Assembly: GCF_001905885.1 (NCBI RefSeq)
Contig: NZ_LIYH01000005.1
Location: forward strand, 124,001 to 188,000
Source: Streptomyces sp. CB03234
Lineage (GTDB): Bacteria > Actinomycetota > Actinomycetes > Streptomycetales > Streptomycetaceae
Length of the DNA: 64,000 bases
Direction: 5' to 3'
The notes beneath the pieces are model-generated. The model was not told the DNA's origin and did not search any database. It was given only the letters and a program-made list of their open reading frames with translations. The stretch's first letter is position 1, and each line of letters begins with the position of its first letter. Below, piece by piece: positions 34,263 to 44,029 of this stretch. The position numbers were made by a program, and so were the translations under genes.

Positions 34263-34279
34263 TTCAACATCTTGTTGAA
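34263..34279. promoter_or_regulatory. 17-base inverted repeat, possible operator of cyclophilin-like gene
   Basis: TTCAACA-TCT-TGTTGAA is a perfect inverted repeat whose right arm ends nine bases before the ATG at 34288. The site covers where a Shine-Dalgarno or -10 would be. No factor can be named from the sequence. Confidence 0.6.
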
Positions 34280-34287
34280 TTTCGCGC

Positions 34288-34656
34288 ATGCAGATACGTA
34301 TCTCCTGGCCCGCCGGCCACGTGACCGCCACCCTCGACGAAACCCCCACGAGCAAGGCGCTCGTAGGGGCCCTCCCGATCACCTCCACCGCCCACACCTG
34401 GGGCGAAGAGGTCTACTTCGACACCCCCGCCTCCCCCGCCCTGGAGCCGAACGCCCAGCAGGTGGTCGAGCCGGGCACGGTCGCCTTCTGGACCGAGGGC
34501 GACGCCTTGGCCCTGCCGTACGGACCCACGCCCATCTCGCGCGGCGACGAATGCCGGCTGGCGAGCCCGTGCAACGTCCTCGGCCGCATCGACGGCGACC
34601 CCCGCGCCCTCGCCACGGTGCGCTCGGGCGACCCGATCCGCGTCGAACTCGCCTGA
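34288..34656 (+). CDS. Cyclophilin-like fold protein (TM1367/DUF369 type)
   Basis: A 122-residue all-beta protein. The segments QIRISWPAGHVTATLDETPT, the AHTWGEEVYFDTP strand and the GTVAFWTEGDALALPYGPTP strand match the small cyclophilin-like family (TM1367). Peptidyl-prolyl isomerase activity is not expected; function is unknown. Start ATG 34288 has no ribosome site. It is divergent from cydA, with 198 bases containing the Rex operator and an inverted repeat between them. Confidence 0.8.
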   Translation: MQIRISWPAGHVTATLDETPTSKALVGALPITSTAHTWGEEVYFDTPASPALEPNAQQVVEPGTVAFWTEGDALALPYGPTPISRGDECRLASPCNVLGRIDGDPRALATVRSGDPIRVELA

Positions 34657-35077
34657 CCGAACCCCACCCACGGCCCGCAGACGCCAGACGGCCGGGGCGG
34701 GGCCGTGCCCACAACCGCCCGGGGGCCGAACCACCCCCACCCAAGGCCCGCAGACGGCAGACGGCCGGGGCGGGGCCGTGCAGGGTCGTCCCCGCAGAGG
34801 TTGGCGGCGACCGTTGGGCTCCCATGACCAAGTGACCCAAGGCCGCCGGCCTCGTGGGGGTGCCCCCTCTGGGGGAGAGACGAGCCCGGAGGGGCCACGC
34901 CCCCACCCCACCGCCCCGGCCGCACCCCCGGCACCCGCGCCCCGCGCGCAACCCCGCGCCCTTGCTCCCGGCATCACCGTCGGGCGCGGGGCCAGGCGCG
35001 GCACCACGCACCCACCCCGCGCCCACCACCGCTCACCGCCCACCGGGCGCCGCGGCCGGCGCCCCAGCGTCAACCCG
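34657..35077. repeat. Convergent gap with 47-base direct repeat and a hairpin
   Basis: No credible gene is present in these 421 bases. A 47-base direct repeat occurs at 34662-34708 and 34735-34781, with 45 of 47 bases identical; its 3' half holds GGCCGGGGCGGGGCC. A hairpin runs from CTCGT (34851) to ACGAG (34880-34884), around GGGGGTGCCCCC and GGGGG. The hairpin probably terminates transcripts from both convergent genes. The rest is C-rich and shows nothing else. Confidence 0.75.
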
Positions 35078-36160
35078 CTAGTACCGCTCCTTGCGGAACG
35101 CCTCGGCCGCCCGCAGGAAGATGTCGTTCGCCTCCGTCTCGCCGATCGTGACCCGCACGCCCTCCCCCGGGAACCCCCGCACGACCACGCCCGCCTGCTC
35201 GCACGCCGCCGCGAAGTCCACGGTGAGCTCCCCCAGCCGAAGCCAGACGAAGTTGGCCTGCGTCTCCGGCACCGTCCACCCCTGACCGACGAGCCCCTCG
35301 TACACCCGCTGCCGCTCGCACACCAGAGACCCCACCCGCCCCAGCAGCTCGTCCTCGGCACGCAGCGAGGCCACCGCCGCGTCCTGCGCGAGCTGGCTGA
35401 CACCGAACGGCACCGCGGTCTTGCGCAGGGCCGCGGCCACCGGTTCATGGGCGACCGCGAAGCCGACCCGCAGCCCGGCCAGTCCGTACGCCTTGGAGAA
35501 CGTGCGCAGCACGGCCACATTGGGGCGTTCGCGGTAGATCTTCACGCCGTCCGGTACCTCGACGTCCCGGATGAACTCCCGGTACGCCTCGTCGAGCACG
35601 ACCAGCACATCGGACGGCACCCGGTCCAGGAACCGCTCCAGTTCCGCCCGGCGCACCACCGTGCCGGTCGGGTTGTTGGGGTTGCAGACGAAGATGAGCC
35701 GCGTCCGGTCGGTGATCGCGTCGGCCATCGCGTCCAGGTCGTGGACGTCACCGGGGGTGAGCGGCACCTGCACCGGCGTCGCACCGCTGACCTGCGTGAT
35801 GATCGGGTACGCCTCGAAGGACCGCCACGCGTAGATGACCTCGTCGCCGGGGCCGGCGGTGGACTGGACCAGCTGCTGGGCCACGCCCACCGAGCCCGTA
35901 CCGGTGGCCAGGTGCGTCACGGGCACGCCGAAGCGCTCGGCGAGCTCGTTCATCAGGCCGGTGCAGGCCATGTCCGGGTAGCGGTTGAACGCGGCCGCCG
36001 CGGCCAGCGCGCTCTCCATGACGCCGGGCAGCGGCGGGTACGGGTTCTCGTTGGAGGACAGCTTGTACGCGACCGGCCCCTCGGCCGCGGCGGGCTTGCC
36101 CGGCTTGTAGGTGGGGATGCCGTCCAGCACGGCGCGCAGCTTCGGGCTCGTCTCGCTCAC
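35078..36160 (-). CDS. Histidinol-phosphate aminotransferase-like / phenylalanine aminotransferase (class I/II)
   Basis: A 360-residue PLP enzyme of the HisC family. The cofactor lysine is in TFSKAYGLAG (near residue 218). The VCNPNNPTGT motif near 155, the DEAYREF aspartate near 185, and C-terminal GVVVRGFPGEGVRVTIG are seen. Members of this branch are annotated either as HisC or as putative phenylalanine aminotransferase (Pat). The gene is not in a his operon, so the second role is possible. Start GTG 36160 is preceded by GAGGAGG; the longer frame upstream lacks homology. It converges with the cyclophilin-like gene and diverges from the LacI regulator. Confidence 0.88.
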   Translation of the reverse strand: MSETSPKLRAVLDGIPTYKPGKPAAAEGPVAYKLSSNENPYPPLPGVMESALAAAAAFNRYPDMACTGLMNELAERFGVPVTHLATGTGSVGVAQQLVQSTAGPGDEVIYAWRSFEAYPIITQVSGATPVQVPLTPGDVHDLDAMADAITDRTRLIFVCNPNNPTGTVVRRAELERFLDRVPSDVLVVLDEAYREFIRDVEVPDGVKIYRERPNVAVLRTFSKAYGLAGLRVGFAVAHEPVAAALRKTAVPFGVSQLAQDAAVASLRAEDELLGRVGSLVCERQRVYEGLVGQGWTVPETQANFVWLRLGELTVDFAAACEQAGVVVRGFPGEGVRVTIGETEANDIFLRAAEAFRKERY

Positions 36161-36590
36161 TCTGGTCCTCCTCGACCGTACGTACCACCAATACTGCTCA
36201 CCATATGAGGATTCCGCCGCGCTGCGAATGGCCAATTTCCATCGCGGAACCCACCCCACGCCCCGCGGCACCCACCACGCCACCGCGGCGCCCCGCCACG
36301 CCCGACCACGCCACCGGCGTGATCACAGGGGGGAGCGCTCCCTCCTGCACCGCGCGCCGGTGGCTCGCGCCGTGGCGCGCATCCCCCGTAGAGGTGAGTT
36401 GAGACCTCATCGAAACATCGTCCATTTGGCAGGCTCATGTGCGCCGACAACTCGCGGCGCCAACCAAAACCCTCCAACTGCCTTGAATTACAAGGCCATT
36501 AGGGGGTGGCGACCGTGCAGAAACGTGCCTGTCAACAAGTGAATATGCGAACGGCCCAACCGCCCGACCTCGCCCTACTATCGGCTCGCC
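36161..36590. promoter_or_regulatory. Divergent promoter region of hisC-like and LacI genes
   Basis: No credible gene lies in these 430 bases. A -10-like TACTAT lies at 36576-36581, ten bases before the ATG at 36591, suggesting a leaderless LacI transcript. Inverted repeats GCCTTG-AATTA-CAAGGC (36480-36496) and GCGCCG-N8-CGGCGC (36441-36460) could be operators. Confidence 0.55.
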
Positions 36591-37697
36591 ATGACAGCAG
36601 CAGGGAAGCACCAGGTGAGCCGGGCACAGACCCGGGGAAGCCGGCAAGGGCGAGCGGGCATCCGGGACGTGGCCGCCGCAGCCGGGGTCTCCATCACGAC
36701 TGTCTCCGACGCGCTCAACGGCAAGGGCCGGCTCCCGGACGCCACCCGCCGCCACGTCCGCGAGGTCGCCGACCGGCTGGGCTATCGCCCGTCCGCCGCG
36801 GCCCGCACGCTCCGTACCGGCAAGTCCGGCCTCATCGGCCTGACCGTGACGACCTACGGGGATGAACCTTTCACCTTCACCGAATTCGCCTACTTCGCCG
36901 AGATGGCCAGGGCCGCCACCTCCGCCGCGCTCGCCCGCGGCTACGCCCTGGTCATTCTGCCCGCCACCTCACGCCATGACGTCTGGTCGAACGTCGCCCT
37001 CGACGGCACCGTCGTCATCGACCCCTCCGACCACGACCCGGTCGTCACCGAGCTCGTCCGCCAGGGCCTGCCGGTCGTCTCCGACGGCCGCCCGGCCGGC
37101 ACCCTCCCGGTCACCGCCTGGGTCGACAACGACCACGAAGCCGCCGTCCTCGATCTGCTCGACCATCTCGCCGCCGCCGGCGCCCGCCGGATCGGCCTGC
37201 TCACCGGCACCACCACCGACACGTACACCCGTCTGTCCACCACCGCGTACCTCAATTGGTGCGAACGCGTCGGGCAGGACCCGGTCTACGAGGCCTACCC
37301 GGCCCACGACCCCTGCGCCGGCGCCGTCGCCGCCGACCGGCTGCTGGCCCGGCCCGACCGGCCCGACGCCGTGTACGGGCTGTTCGACCCCAACGGCACG
37401 GACCTGCTGGCAGCGGCGCGCCGCTACGGGCTGCGCGTACCGGACGATCTGCTGCTGGTCTGCTGCAGTGAGTCCACCGTCTACGCCGCCACCGAACCGC
37501 CCATCACCACGCTCTCGCTCAAGCCCCGCCGGATCGGCACCGCGGTCGTCCATCTGCTCATCGACGCCATCGAGGGCATCGAAACCGACCGTCCCGTCGA
37601 GCAGGTGATACCGACCGAGCTGATCGTCCGGACGTCGTCCCAGCGACGCTCGCCGCGGACGACCGTCAGCCCTCCCCGGTCCCCCTCGCAGGAATGA
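36591..37697 (+). CDS. LacI family transcriptional regulator
   Basis: A 368-residue repressor. An N-terminal LacI helix-turn-helix is at about residues 24-70 (IRDVAAAAGVSITTVSDAL and ARTLRTGKSGLIGL hinge). A periplasmic-binding-protein-type sensor domain follows. The N-terminus has a 23-residue basic extension before the helix-turn-helix. No sugar gene is adjacent; downstream is a phosphoesterase gene. Start ATG 36591, with TACTAT ten bases before it. The sensor part is rich in Asp/His. It may regulate the divergent aminotransferase or itself; two inverted repeats in the gap are candidate operators. Confidence 0.9.
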   Translation: MTAAGKHQVSRAQTRGSRQGRAGIRDVAAAAGVSITTVSDALNGKGRLPDATRRHVREVADRLGYRPSAAARTLRTGKSGLIGLTVTTYGDEPFTFTEFAYFAEMARAATSAALARGYALVILPATSRHDVWSNVALDGTVVIDPSDHDPVVTELVRQGLPVVSDGRPAGTLPVTAWVDNDHEAAVLDLLDHLAAAGARRIGLLTGTTTDTYTRLSTTAYLNWCERVGQDPVYEAYPAHDPCAGAVAADRLLARPDRPDAVYGLFDPNGTDLLAAARRYGLRVPDDLLLVCCSESTVYAATEPPITTLSLKPRRIGTAVVHLLIDAIEGIETDRPVEQVIPTELIVRTSSQRRSPRTTVSPPRSPSQE

Positions 37698-37778
37698 CCG
37701 GCGGATGCTCCCGGGGTGACCCGGCTCGCCCATCGGTCCGGACCGCGTCCAGACCTCCTCAATTGGTGCGAATCGGCC

Positions 37779-37807
37779 GGTGAACCCGGGGTGCACCCGG
37801 ATTCACC
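37779..37807. terminator. Inverted repeat between LacI and phosphoesterase genes
   Basis: Outer arms GGTGAA and TTCACC enclose GGGTGCACCC, itself a palindrome. It may be a terminator of the LacI gene or an operator for the gene at 37927. Confidence 0.4.
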
Positions 37808-37926
37808 ACCCCTGGTGCGTCACAGAGCACAAGGCTCATTCCTATGATGGGCGGACGACACCGCGGACCGCCCCGACCAGGCCGGTCCGCCAGGTGTAGG
37901 GCGTCGCGACGGTGGTGGAGGGGTCG

Positions 37927-39003
37927 ATGACTCAGGGGGCCGGTCAGGGACCCGTGGTGCGGACGGCGACGTTGCGCGACTTCCGCGTACCGCCGTACGC
38001 CCAGGTGCCCGTGCAGGGTCATGCCGCTCACCCGGGCAACGCGTTCCCCGAGGGTGAGCTACCGGAGGGGTACACGCCGACCGAGCGCGACCTCCCGGTG
38101 ATCAACCGTGGCGACACCGTCCAGGTGACCGTCGCCCCCGAAACGGCCCCGGCCACGGTGCCGGCGCCCGCCGCCGAGAACGGCCCCGGTCCGCTGTACG
38201 TGGTGGGCGACGTCCACGGCTACCTCGACGAGCTCCTCGCCGCCCTGCGCCACCAGGGCCTCATCGACGCCGAGGGACACTGGGCGGCGGGCAACGCCCG
38301 GCTGTGGTTCCTCGGCGACTTCACCGACCGCGGTCCCGACGGCATCGGCGTCATCGACCTCGTCATGCGGCTCTCCGCCGAGGCCGCCGCCGCCGGCGGC
38401 TACTGCAAGGCCCTGATGGGCAATCATGAGCTGTTGCTGATCGGCGCCAAGCGCTTCGCGGACACGCCCGTCAACTCCGGTGCGGGCACCGCCACCTTCC
38501 AGGCGGCCTGGCTGCTCAACGGCGGCCAGAAGAGCGACATGGACCGCCTCCAGGACGTCCACCTCCAGTGGATGTCCCGGCTCGACGCCGTGGTGGAGGA
38601 GGACGGGCACCTGCTGGTGCACTCCGACACCACCGCCTACCTGGAGTACGGCTCCACGATCGAGGACGTCAACGACACCGTCCACGAGATCCTGACCCGC
38701 AGCGACGCCGACGAGTGCTGGGACCTGTTCCGCAAGCTCACCAAGCGCTTCGCGTTCCGGGACGAGGGCGGCGCCACCGCCGTACAGGAACTGCTGGCGG
38801 CCTACGGCGGCCGGCGCATCGTCCACGGCCACAGCCCCATTCCGTATCTCCTGGGCGAAGTGGGCTCGGAGGACGGCGAGGACGGTACGGGCCCGGTGGT
38901 GGAAGGACCGCATGTGTACGCGGACGGGCTCGCGATCGCCATGGACGGCGGGGTGACCATGGCCGGAAAACTGCTGGTCGTCCAGCTCCCCCTGCCCAAC
39001 TGA
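37927..39003 (+). CDS. Calcineurin-like metallophosphoesterase
   Basis: A 358-residue phosphoesterase. All metal motifs are present: GDVHG (near residue 94), GDFTDRGPDG (near 133), GNHELLL (near 165), a histidine in LLVHSDT (near 232) and GHSPIP (near 300). The layout resembles serine/threonine phosphoprotein phosphatases and ApaH-like enzymes. The first 80 residues form a Pro-rich, poorly conserved extension. Start ATG 37927 has a GGAGGGG ribosome site; an upstream GTG is weaker. The substrate (protein, nucleotide or dinucleoside polyphosphate) cannot be told. Confidence 0.88.
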   Translation: MTQGAGQGPVVRTATLRDFRVPPYAQVPVQGHAAHPGNAFPEGELPEGYTPTERDLPVINRGDTVQVTVAPETAPATVPAPAAENGPGPLYVVGDVHGYLDELLAALRHQGLIDAEGHWAAGNARLWFLGDFTDRGPDGIGVIDLVMRLSAEAAAAGGYCKALMGNHELLLIGAKRFADTPVNSGAGTATFQAAWLLNGGQKSDMDRLQDVHLQWMSRLDAVVEEDGHLLVHSDTTAYLEYGSTIEDVNDTVHEILTRSDADECWDLFRKLTKRFAFRDEGGATAVQELLAAYGGRRIVHGHSPIPYLLGEVGSEDGEDGTGPVVEGPHVYADGLAIAMDGGVTMAGKLLVVQLPLPN

Positions 39004-39031
39004 GCCATGACGCAGCGCAGTCGGGCCAGGC

Positions 39032-39045
39032 GATTTCCGGAAATC
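39032..39045. promoter_or_regulatory. 14-base palindrome upstream of the membrane-protein gene
   Basis: GATTTCCGGAAATC is a perfect palindrome, 30 bases after the phosphoesterase stop and 124 bases before the next start. It may be an operator or part of a terminator. Confidence 0.4.
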
Positions 39046-39168
39046 CTCTGTCACCCCTTGCCGTAACCGCTCTACCATCGGTATTTCCGTAGCAGGCTCT
39101 CCTCCGTTTCTGCCCGACTGCCCGTTCTACGCGGGCAAACAGGCCCTACGGAGCATCGGGGGATGCAC

Positions 39169-39987
39169 ATGACCAGCGCTCCGCACCTGCTGACCGAGGA
39201 CCGCGCCGAGTACGAGCGCATCCTCGACGACGCGCTGCGCACCGCGCACGACCGTCCGGATCTCGCCGGGATCGGGCAGCGGCTCAACACCGAGCAGCTG
39301 CGCACCATGGCCCTGAACGCCACGGCGCTGATCTCCGCGGCCGCCGCCGCGGAGTACGACCACTTCGTCAAGGTGCGTGAGGAGTCGCGCACCCCCAAAG
39401 GAGTGTCCGCCATCCAGTCCGTCCTGGCCCCGGCCGGTGACGAGACCGACGCGGGCCCCGGCGCCGGGGTCGGCGTCATCGTCACCGTGCTGGCACCGGT
39501 GCTGGCCGGCACAGCGGCGGTCATCTTCCTGCTGGTGGGCTATGTCCTGAAGGCGCTCGACCCGGCTCCCGCCTTCGCCGATTCCCTGCTCGCGGCAGGC
39601 TGGTTCTTCGGGGCCGCGACGGCGGCCGGCCTCCTGGCCGCCGCGATCGGTCTGCTGATCACGGCACTGCGCAACAGCTCCACGCAGGTGTCGGCCCAGG
39701 AACCGGGAGGCGACCTGCCCGAGGAGGTCGCCCGCGCCAGGGAGGCATGGCGCCACGCCCTGCTGGAGCGGGGGATCCTGCCGTTCCTGCGGGATGCCCT
39801 GGCCGACCCCAGCGCGGACCCCCTCTCGGGGGTGCCTCCGCGCCATGTCGGCCGGATCCCTAAGGTGGGCTACAGCGGGCCGGACTTCTCCAGCCCAAGC
39901 GATGGCGGTGCGGGCTCCCGCCCGACGTTCACCAGCCCGGACTTCACCAGTCCCGACTTCGGCGGGCCGGAGCACCAACCGGACTGA
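39169..39987 (+). CDS. Conserved membrane protein with two helices and FTSPDF-rich tail
   Basis: A 272-residue protein that I recognise only as a conserved Streptomyces membrane protein. A soluble N-terminal domain (about 1-95, helical, YERILDDALRTAHD) precedes two membrane helices (VGVIVTVLAPVLAGTAAVIFL and the LAAGWFFGAATAAGLLAAAIG segment). A cytoplasmic region then ends in a repetitive tail with GPDFSS, FTSPDFTSPDF and GGPEHQPD. Start ATG 39169 fits a GGGGGA site; ATG 39163 is the alternative. Two parS sites lie directly after the stop. No known function. Confidence 0.75.
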   Translation: MTSAPHLLTEDRAEYERILDDALRTAHDRPDLAGIGQRLNTEQLRTMALNATALISAAAAAEYDHFVKVREESRTPKGVSAIQSVLAPAGDETDAGPGAGVGVIVTVLAPVLAGTAAVIFLLVGYVLKALDPAPAFADSLLAAGWFFGAATAAGLLAAAIGLLITALRNSSTQVSAQEPGGDLPEEVARAREAWRHALLERGILPFLRDALADPSADPLSGVPPRHVGRIPKVGYSGPDFSSPSDGGAGSRPTFTSPDFTSPDFGGPEHQPD

Positions 39988-40006
39988 CCGACCGCCCGGG
40001 TGCCCT

Positions 40007-40020
40007 GTTTCACGTGAAAC
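40007..40020. other. parS site, left copy of a tandem pair
   Basis: Exact GTTTCACGTGAAAC between the membrane-protein gene stop and the thiC stop. A second exact copy is centred 22 bases away, about two helical turns, so ParB dimers could sit on the same face. Confidence 0.92.
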
Positions 40021-40028
40021 GAACAGAC

Positions 40029-40042
40029 GTTTCACGTGAAAC
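40029..40042. other. parS site, right copy of a tandem pair
   Basis: Exact GTTTCACGTGAAAC, 22 bases from the preceding copy and 22 bases before the stop of thiC (minus strand). Confidence 0.92.
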
Positions 40043-40064
40043 AGGCTCTCCTAGACGACGGATG

Positions 40065-41846
<1,782 letters not shown>

Positions 41847-41857
41847 CGTGACCTACT

Positions 41858-41965
41858 CCCTACGCCGGCATTACCCGGTAACAGGTTCGGCGGTCGACGC
41901 AGCGGTTTCCGTACCCGTCGTACGGATGTCAGCGCCCTCTCAGCCCGGTGCTCCGAGCTCCCGCG
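41858..41965 (-). promoter_or_regulatory. TPP (thi-box) riboswitch of thiC
   Basis: On the minus strand the leader reads GGGAGCTCGG..., then GCTGAGAGGG and later CCGAACCTGTTACCGGGTAA and TGCCGGCGTAGGGA. These are the conserved pyrimidine- and pyrophosphate-sensor segments of the THI element. It ends about ten bases before the thiC ATG, so it probably blocks ribosome binding when TPP is bound. Confidence 0.93.
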
Positions 41966-42045
41966 TGTGCAAAGGTGCCACCACGCTAGCGCTATCCCGG
42001 CCACGCTGAACAGAGGGCCCCCGTCGTTCTTGCGATGATCGGTCG

Positions 42046-43380
42046 GTGACTTCCTCGCAGCAGTCCCCCGAACCGACCGGACAGGCACATGGTCATACGC
42101 ACAGCCATGCCCACAGCCATGGCCCCGCCGCGCCCGTCTCCAAGCACCTGCGCAAGGTCATCGCCGCGGTACTGATCCCCTTCGCGACGGCGGTGCTCGT
42201 CGGCCTCGCCGTGCTGTGGCCGGGCGGCGCCCCGGAGCACGAGCGCACGGGTGTCGGCTTCGACCGGCAGACCGAGCAGGGCACCGTGGTCCAGGTCGAG
42301 AAGGTGGACTGCCGGGACGTGAACGCCGCGCAGGTCCCGCCGACCGGCGACACGACCACGCCCGAAGGCCGCGAGGCGGTCAATGCCCAGCAGGGGCAGT
42401 GCGCCAAGGCGACGGTCGAGGTCACGACCGGCAAGGACAAGGGCCGCAAGTTCGTCGAGATCGTCCAGCCGGACGCCCCCCGCCAACTGGAGGAAGGCCA
42501 GGGAGTCGTGGTGGCGTACGCCCCCGACGCCCCGCGTGACCTTCAGTACTCGGTCACCGATGTGAACCGCAAGGTGCCGATGGCGCTGCTCGCCGCGATC
42601 TTCGCCCTGGCGGTGGTGGCCGTCGGCCGGCTGCGCGGAGTGATGGCCCTGGTCGCCCTGGCGGTGAGCTTCGCGGTGCTGACCCTGTTCATCCTGCCCG
42701 CCATTCTGCAGGGCTCGAATCCGCTGGTCGTGGCGGTGGTCGGGTCGAGCGCCATCATGCTGATCGCGCTCTACAGCTGCCACGGCCTGACCGCGCGCAC
42801 CTCGGTGGCCGTGCTGGGCACGCTGATCTCCCTGTTGCTGATCGGCCTGCTCGGCTCACTCTTCATCGGCTGGGCCTCGCTGACCGGCAACACCGACGAC
42901 AATACGGGCCTCATCCATGGCCTGTACCCGAACATCGACATGTCCGGTCTGCTGCTGGCCGGTGTCATCATCGGTTCGCTCGGTGTGCTCGACGACGTCA
43001 CGGTGACCCAGACGTCGGCGGTGTGGGAGCTGCACCAGGCGGACCCGAAGATGGGGCCACGCGCCCTGTACCGGGCCGGTATCCGGATCGGCCGCGACCA
43101 CATCGCCTCGGTGGTGAACACGCTGGTGCTCGCCTACGCGGGTGCGGCCCTTCCCCTGCTGCTGCTGTTCTCGATCGCGCAGAGCAGCGTGGGGACGGTC
43201 GCCAACAGCGAACTGGTCGCGGAGGAAATCGTGCGGACCCTGGTGGGCTCGATCGGTCTGGTGGCCTCGGTGCCGGTGACCACCGCGCTGGCCGCCCTGG
43301 TCGTCTCGGCCGACCGGCCGGGTGCCGAGGCACCGGTGGCGGTACGCGGTGGGGGACGGGGCCGGCGACGCAAGAAGTAG
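42046..43380 (+). CDS. YibE/F-like membrane protein with histidine-rich N-terminus
   Basis: A 444-residue protein. The first 30 residues hold GHTHSHAHSHG, a metal-binding-like tract. One helix near residue 40, an extracytoplasmic domain (to about 175), and seven or so further helices follow, in the pattern of the YibE/F family (MALLAAIFALAVVAVGRLRG and LLLAGVIIGSLGVLDDVTVTQ). Function of the family is not established. Start GTG 42046 has no strong ribosome site. It is divergent from thiC and converges with ssgA. Confidence 0.85.
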   Translation: MTSSQQSPEPTGQAHGHTHSHAHSHGPAAPVSKHLRKVIAAVLIPFATAVLVGLAVLWPGGAPEHERTGVGFDRQTEQGTVVQVEKVDCRDVNAAQVPPTGDTTTPEGREAVNAQQGQCAKATVEVTTGKDKGRKFVEIVQPDAPRQLEEGQGVVVAYAPDAPRDLQYSVTDVNRKVPMALLAAIFALAVVAVGRLRGVMALVALAVSFAVLTLFILPAILQGSNPLVVAVVGSSAIMLIALYSCHGLTARTSVAVLGTLISLLLIGLLGSLFIGWASLTGNTDDNTGLIHGLYPNIDMSGLLLAGVIIGSLGVLDDVTVTQTSAVWELHQADPKMGPRALYRAGIRIGRDHIASVVNTLVLAYAGAALPLLLLFSIAQSSVGTVANSELVAEEIVRTLVGSIGLVASVPVTTALAALVVSADRPGAEAPVAVRGGGRGRRRKK

Positions 43381-43443
43381 CCGCGCCTCTCCCCCCGGCC
43401 CGCCCCGCGGTCTTCAGCCGGTAGGGCCTCAGCCGGAAGGGCC

Positions 43444-43878
43444 TCAGCCGGCGTTCTCCTCGGCGAGGATCCGGCCGAGGGCTTCCTCCAGGTGGCCCTC
43501 GAAGTCACCGAGCGTGCGCTCCTGCCCCAGTGGCACCAGCTTGTCGGTGCGGTCGAGGAAGGCCACCAGGGGCGGCGCGCTGGACCGGAACAGCGCACGG
43601 TCGGCACCGACCTGCAGCCGGATGCTCACGTCCGACAGGTCCTCGGGTCCGGTGGGCGTGATGTGCACATCGCCGTCACCGCTGGGCCCGTTGATCCCGT
43701 CCAGGAGCAGTTCTCTGCCGAATGCCCAGGTGACAGGCGCATCGCCGGGCAGGTGGAACGTCATCCGGACCGCGAACGGGTCCCTGGTCTCGTACCCCAG
43801 CTCGACCGGAATCCTGAACGAGAGCTCCTCGGAGACGACGAAGCTCATCAGGACTTCGGCCTGAACCGACTCGCGCAT
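43444..43878 (-). CDS. ssgA: SsgA, sporulation cell-division activator
   Basis: A 144-residue SsgA-like protein (SALP). From memory it is closely similar to S. coelicolor SsgA: MRESVQAEVLMSFVVSEEL, FRIPVELGYETRDPFAVRM, TFHLPGDAPVTWAFGRELLL, DRTDKLVPLGQE and a C-terminal LEEALGRILAEENAG. SALPs occur only in morphologically complex actinobacteria. SsgA acts with SsgB to place FtsZ at future sporulation septa. ATG 43878 is preferred over the ATG directly before it because it is better spaced from GGGG. ssgR lies upstream in the same direction, as in S. coelicolor, and should activate it. Confidence 0.95.
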   Translation of the reverse strand: MRESVQAEVLMSFVVSEELSFRIPVELGYETRDPFAVRMTFHLPGDAPVTWAFGRELLLDGINGPSGDGDVHITPTGPEDLSDVSIRLQVGADRALFRSSAPPLVAFLDRTDKLVPLGQERTLGDFEGHLEEALGRILAEENAG

Positions 43879-44029
43879 CATGTACCCCGCAGTGAATGAA
43901 GCAGTGGCGAACAACAGCTGATGAAGATCGGTGAAGAAAAGCGGCTGGAAAAACGGCCAGGAATGGTCCGTACTGGCCCTCTTGACGCAATCGTCCTGTA
44001 AGCGCTACAGGATCACAAGGAGTGAGTTT

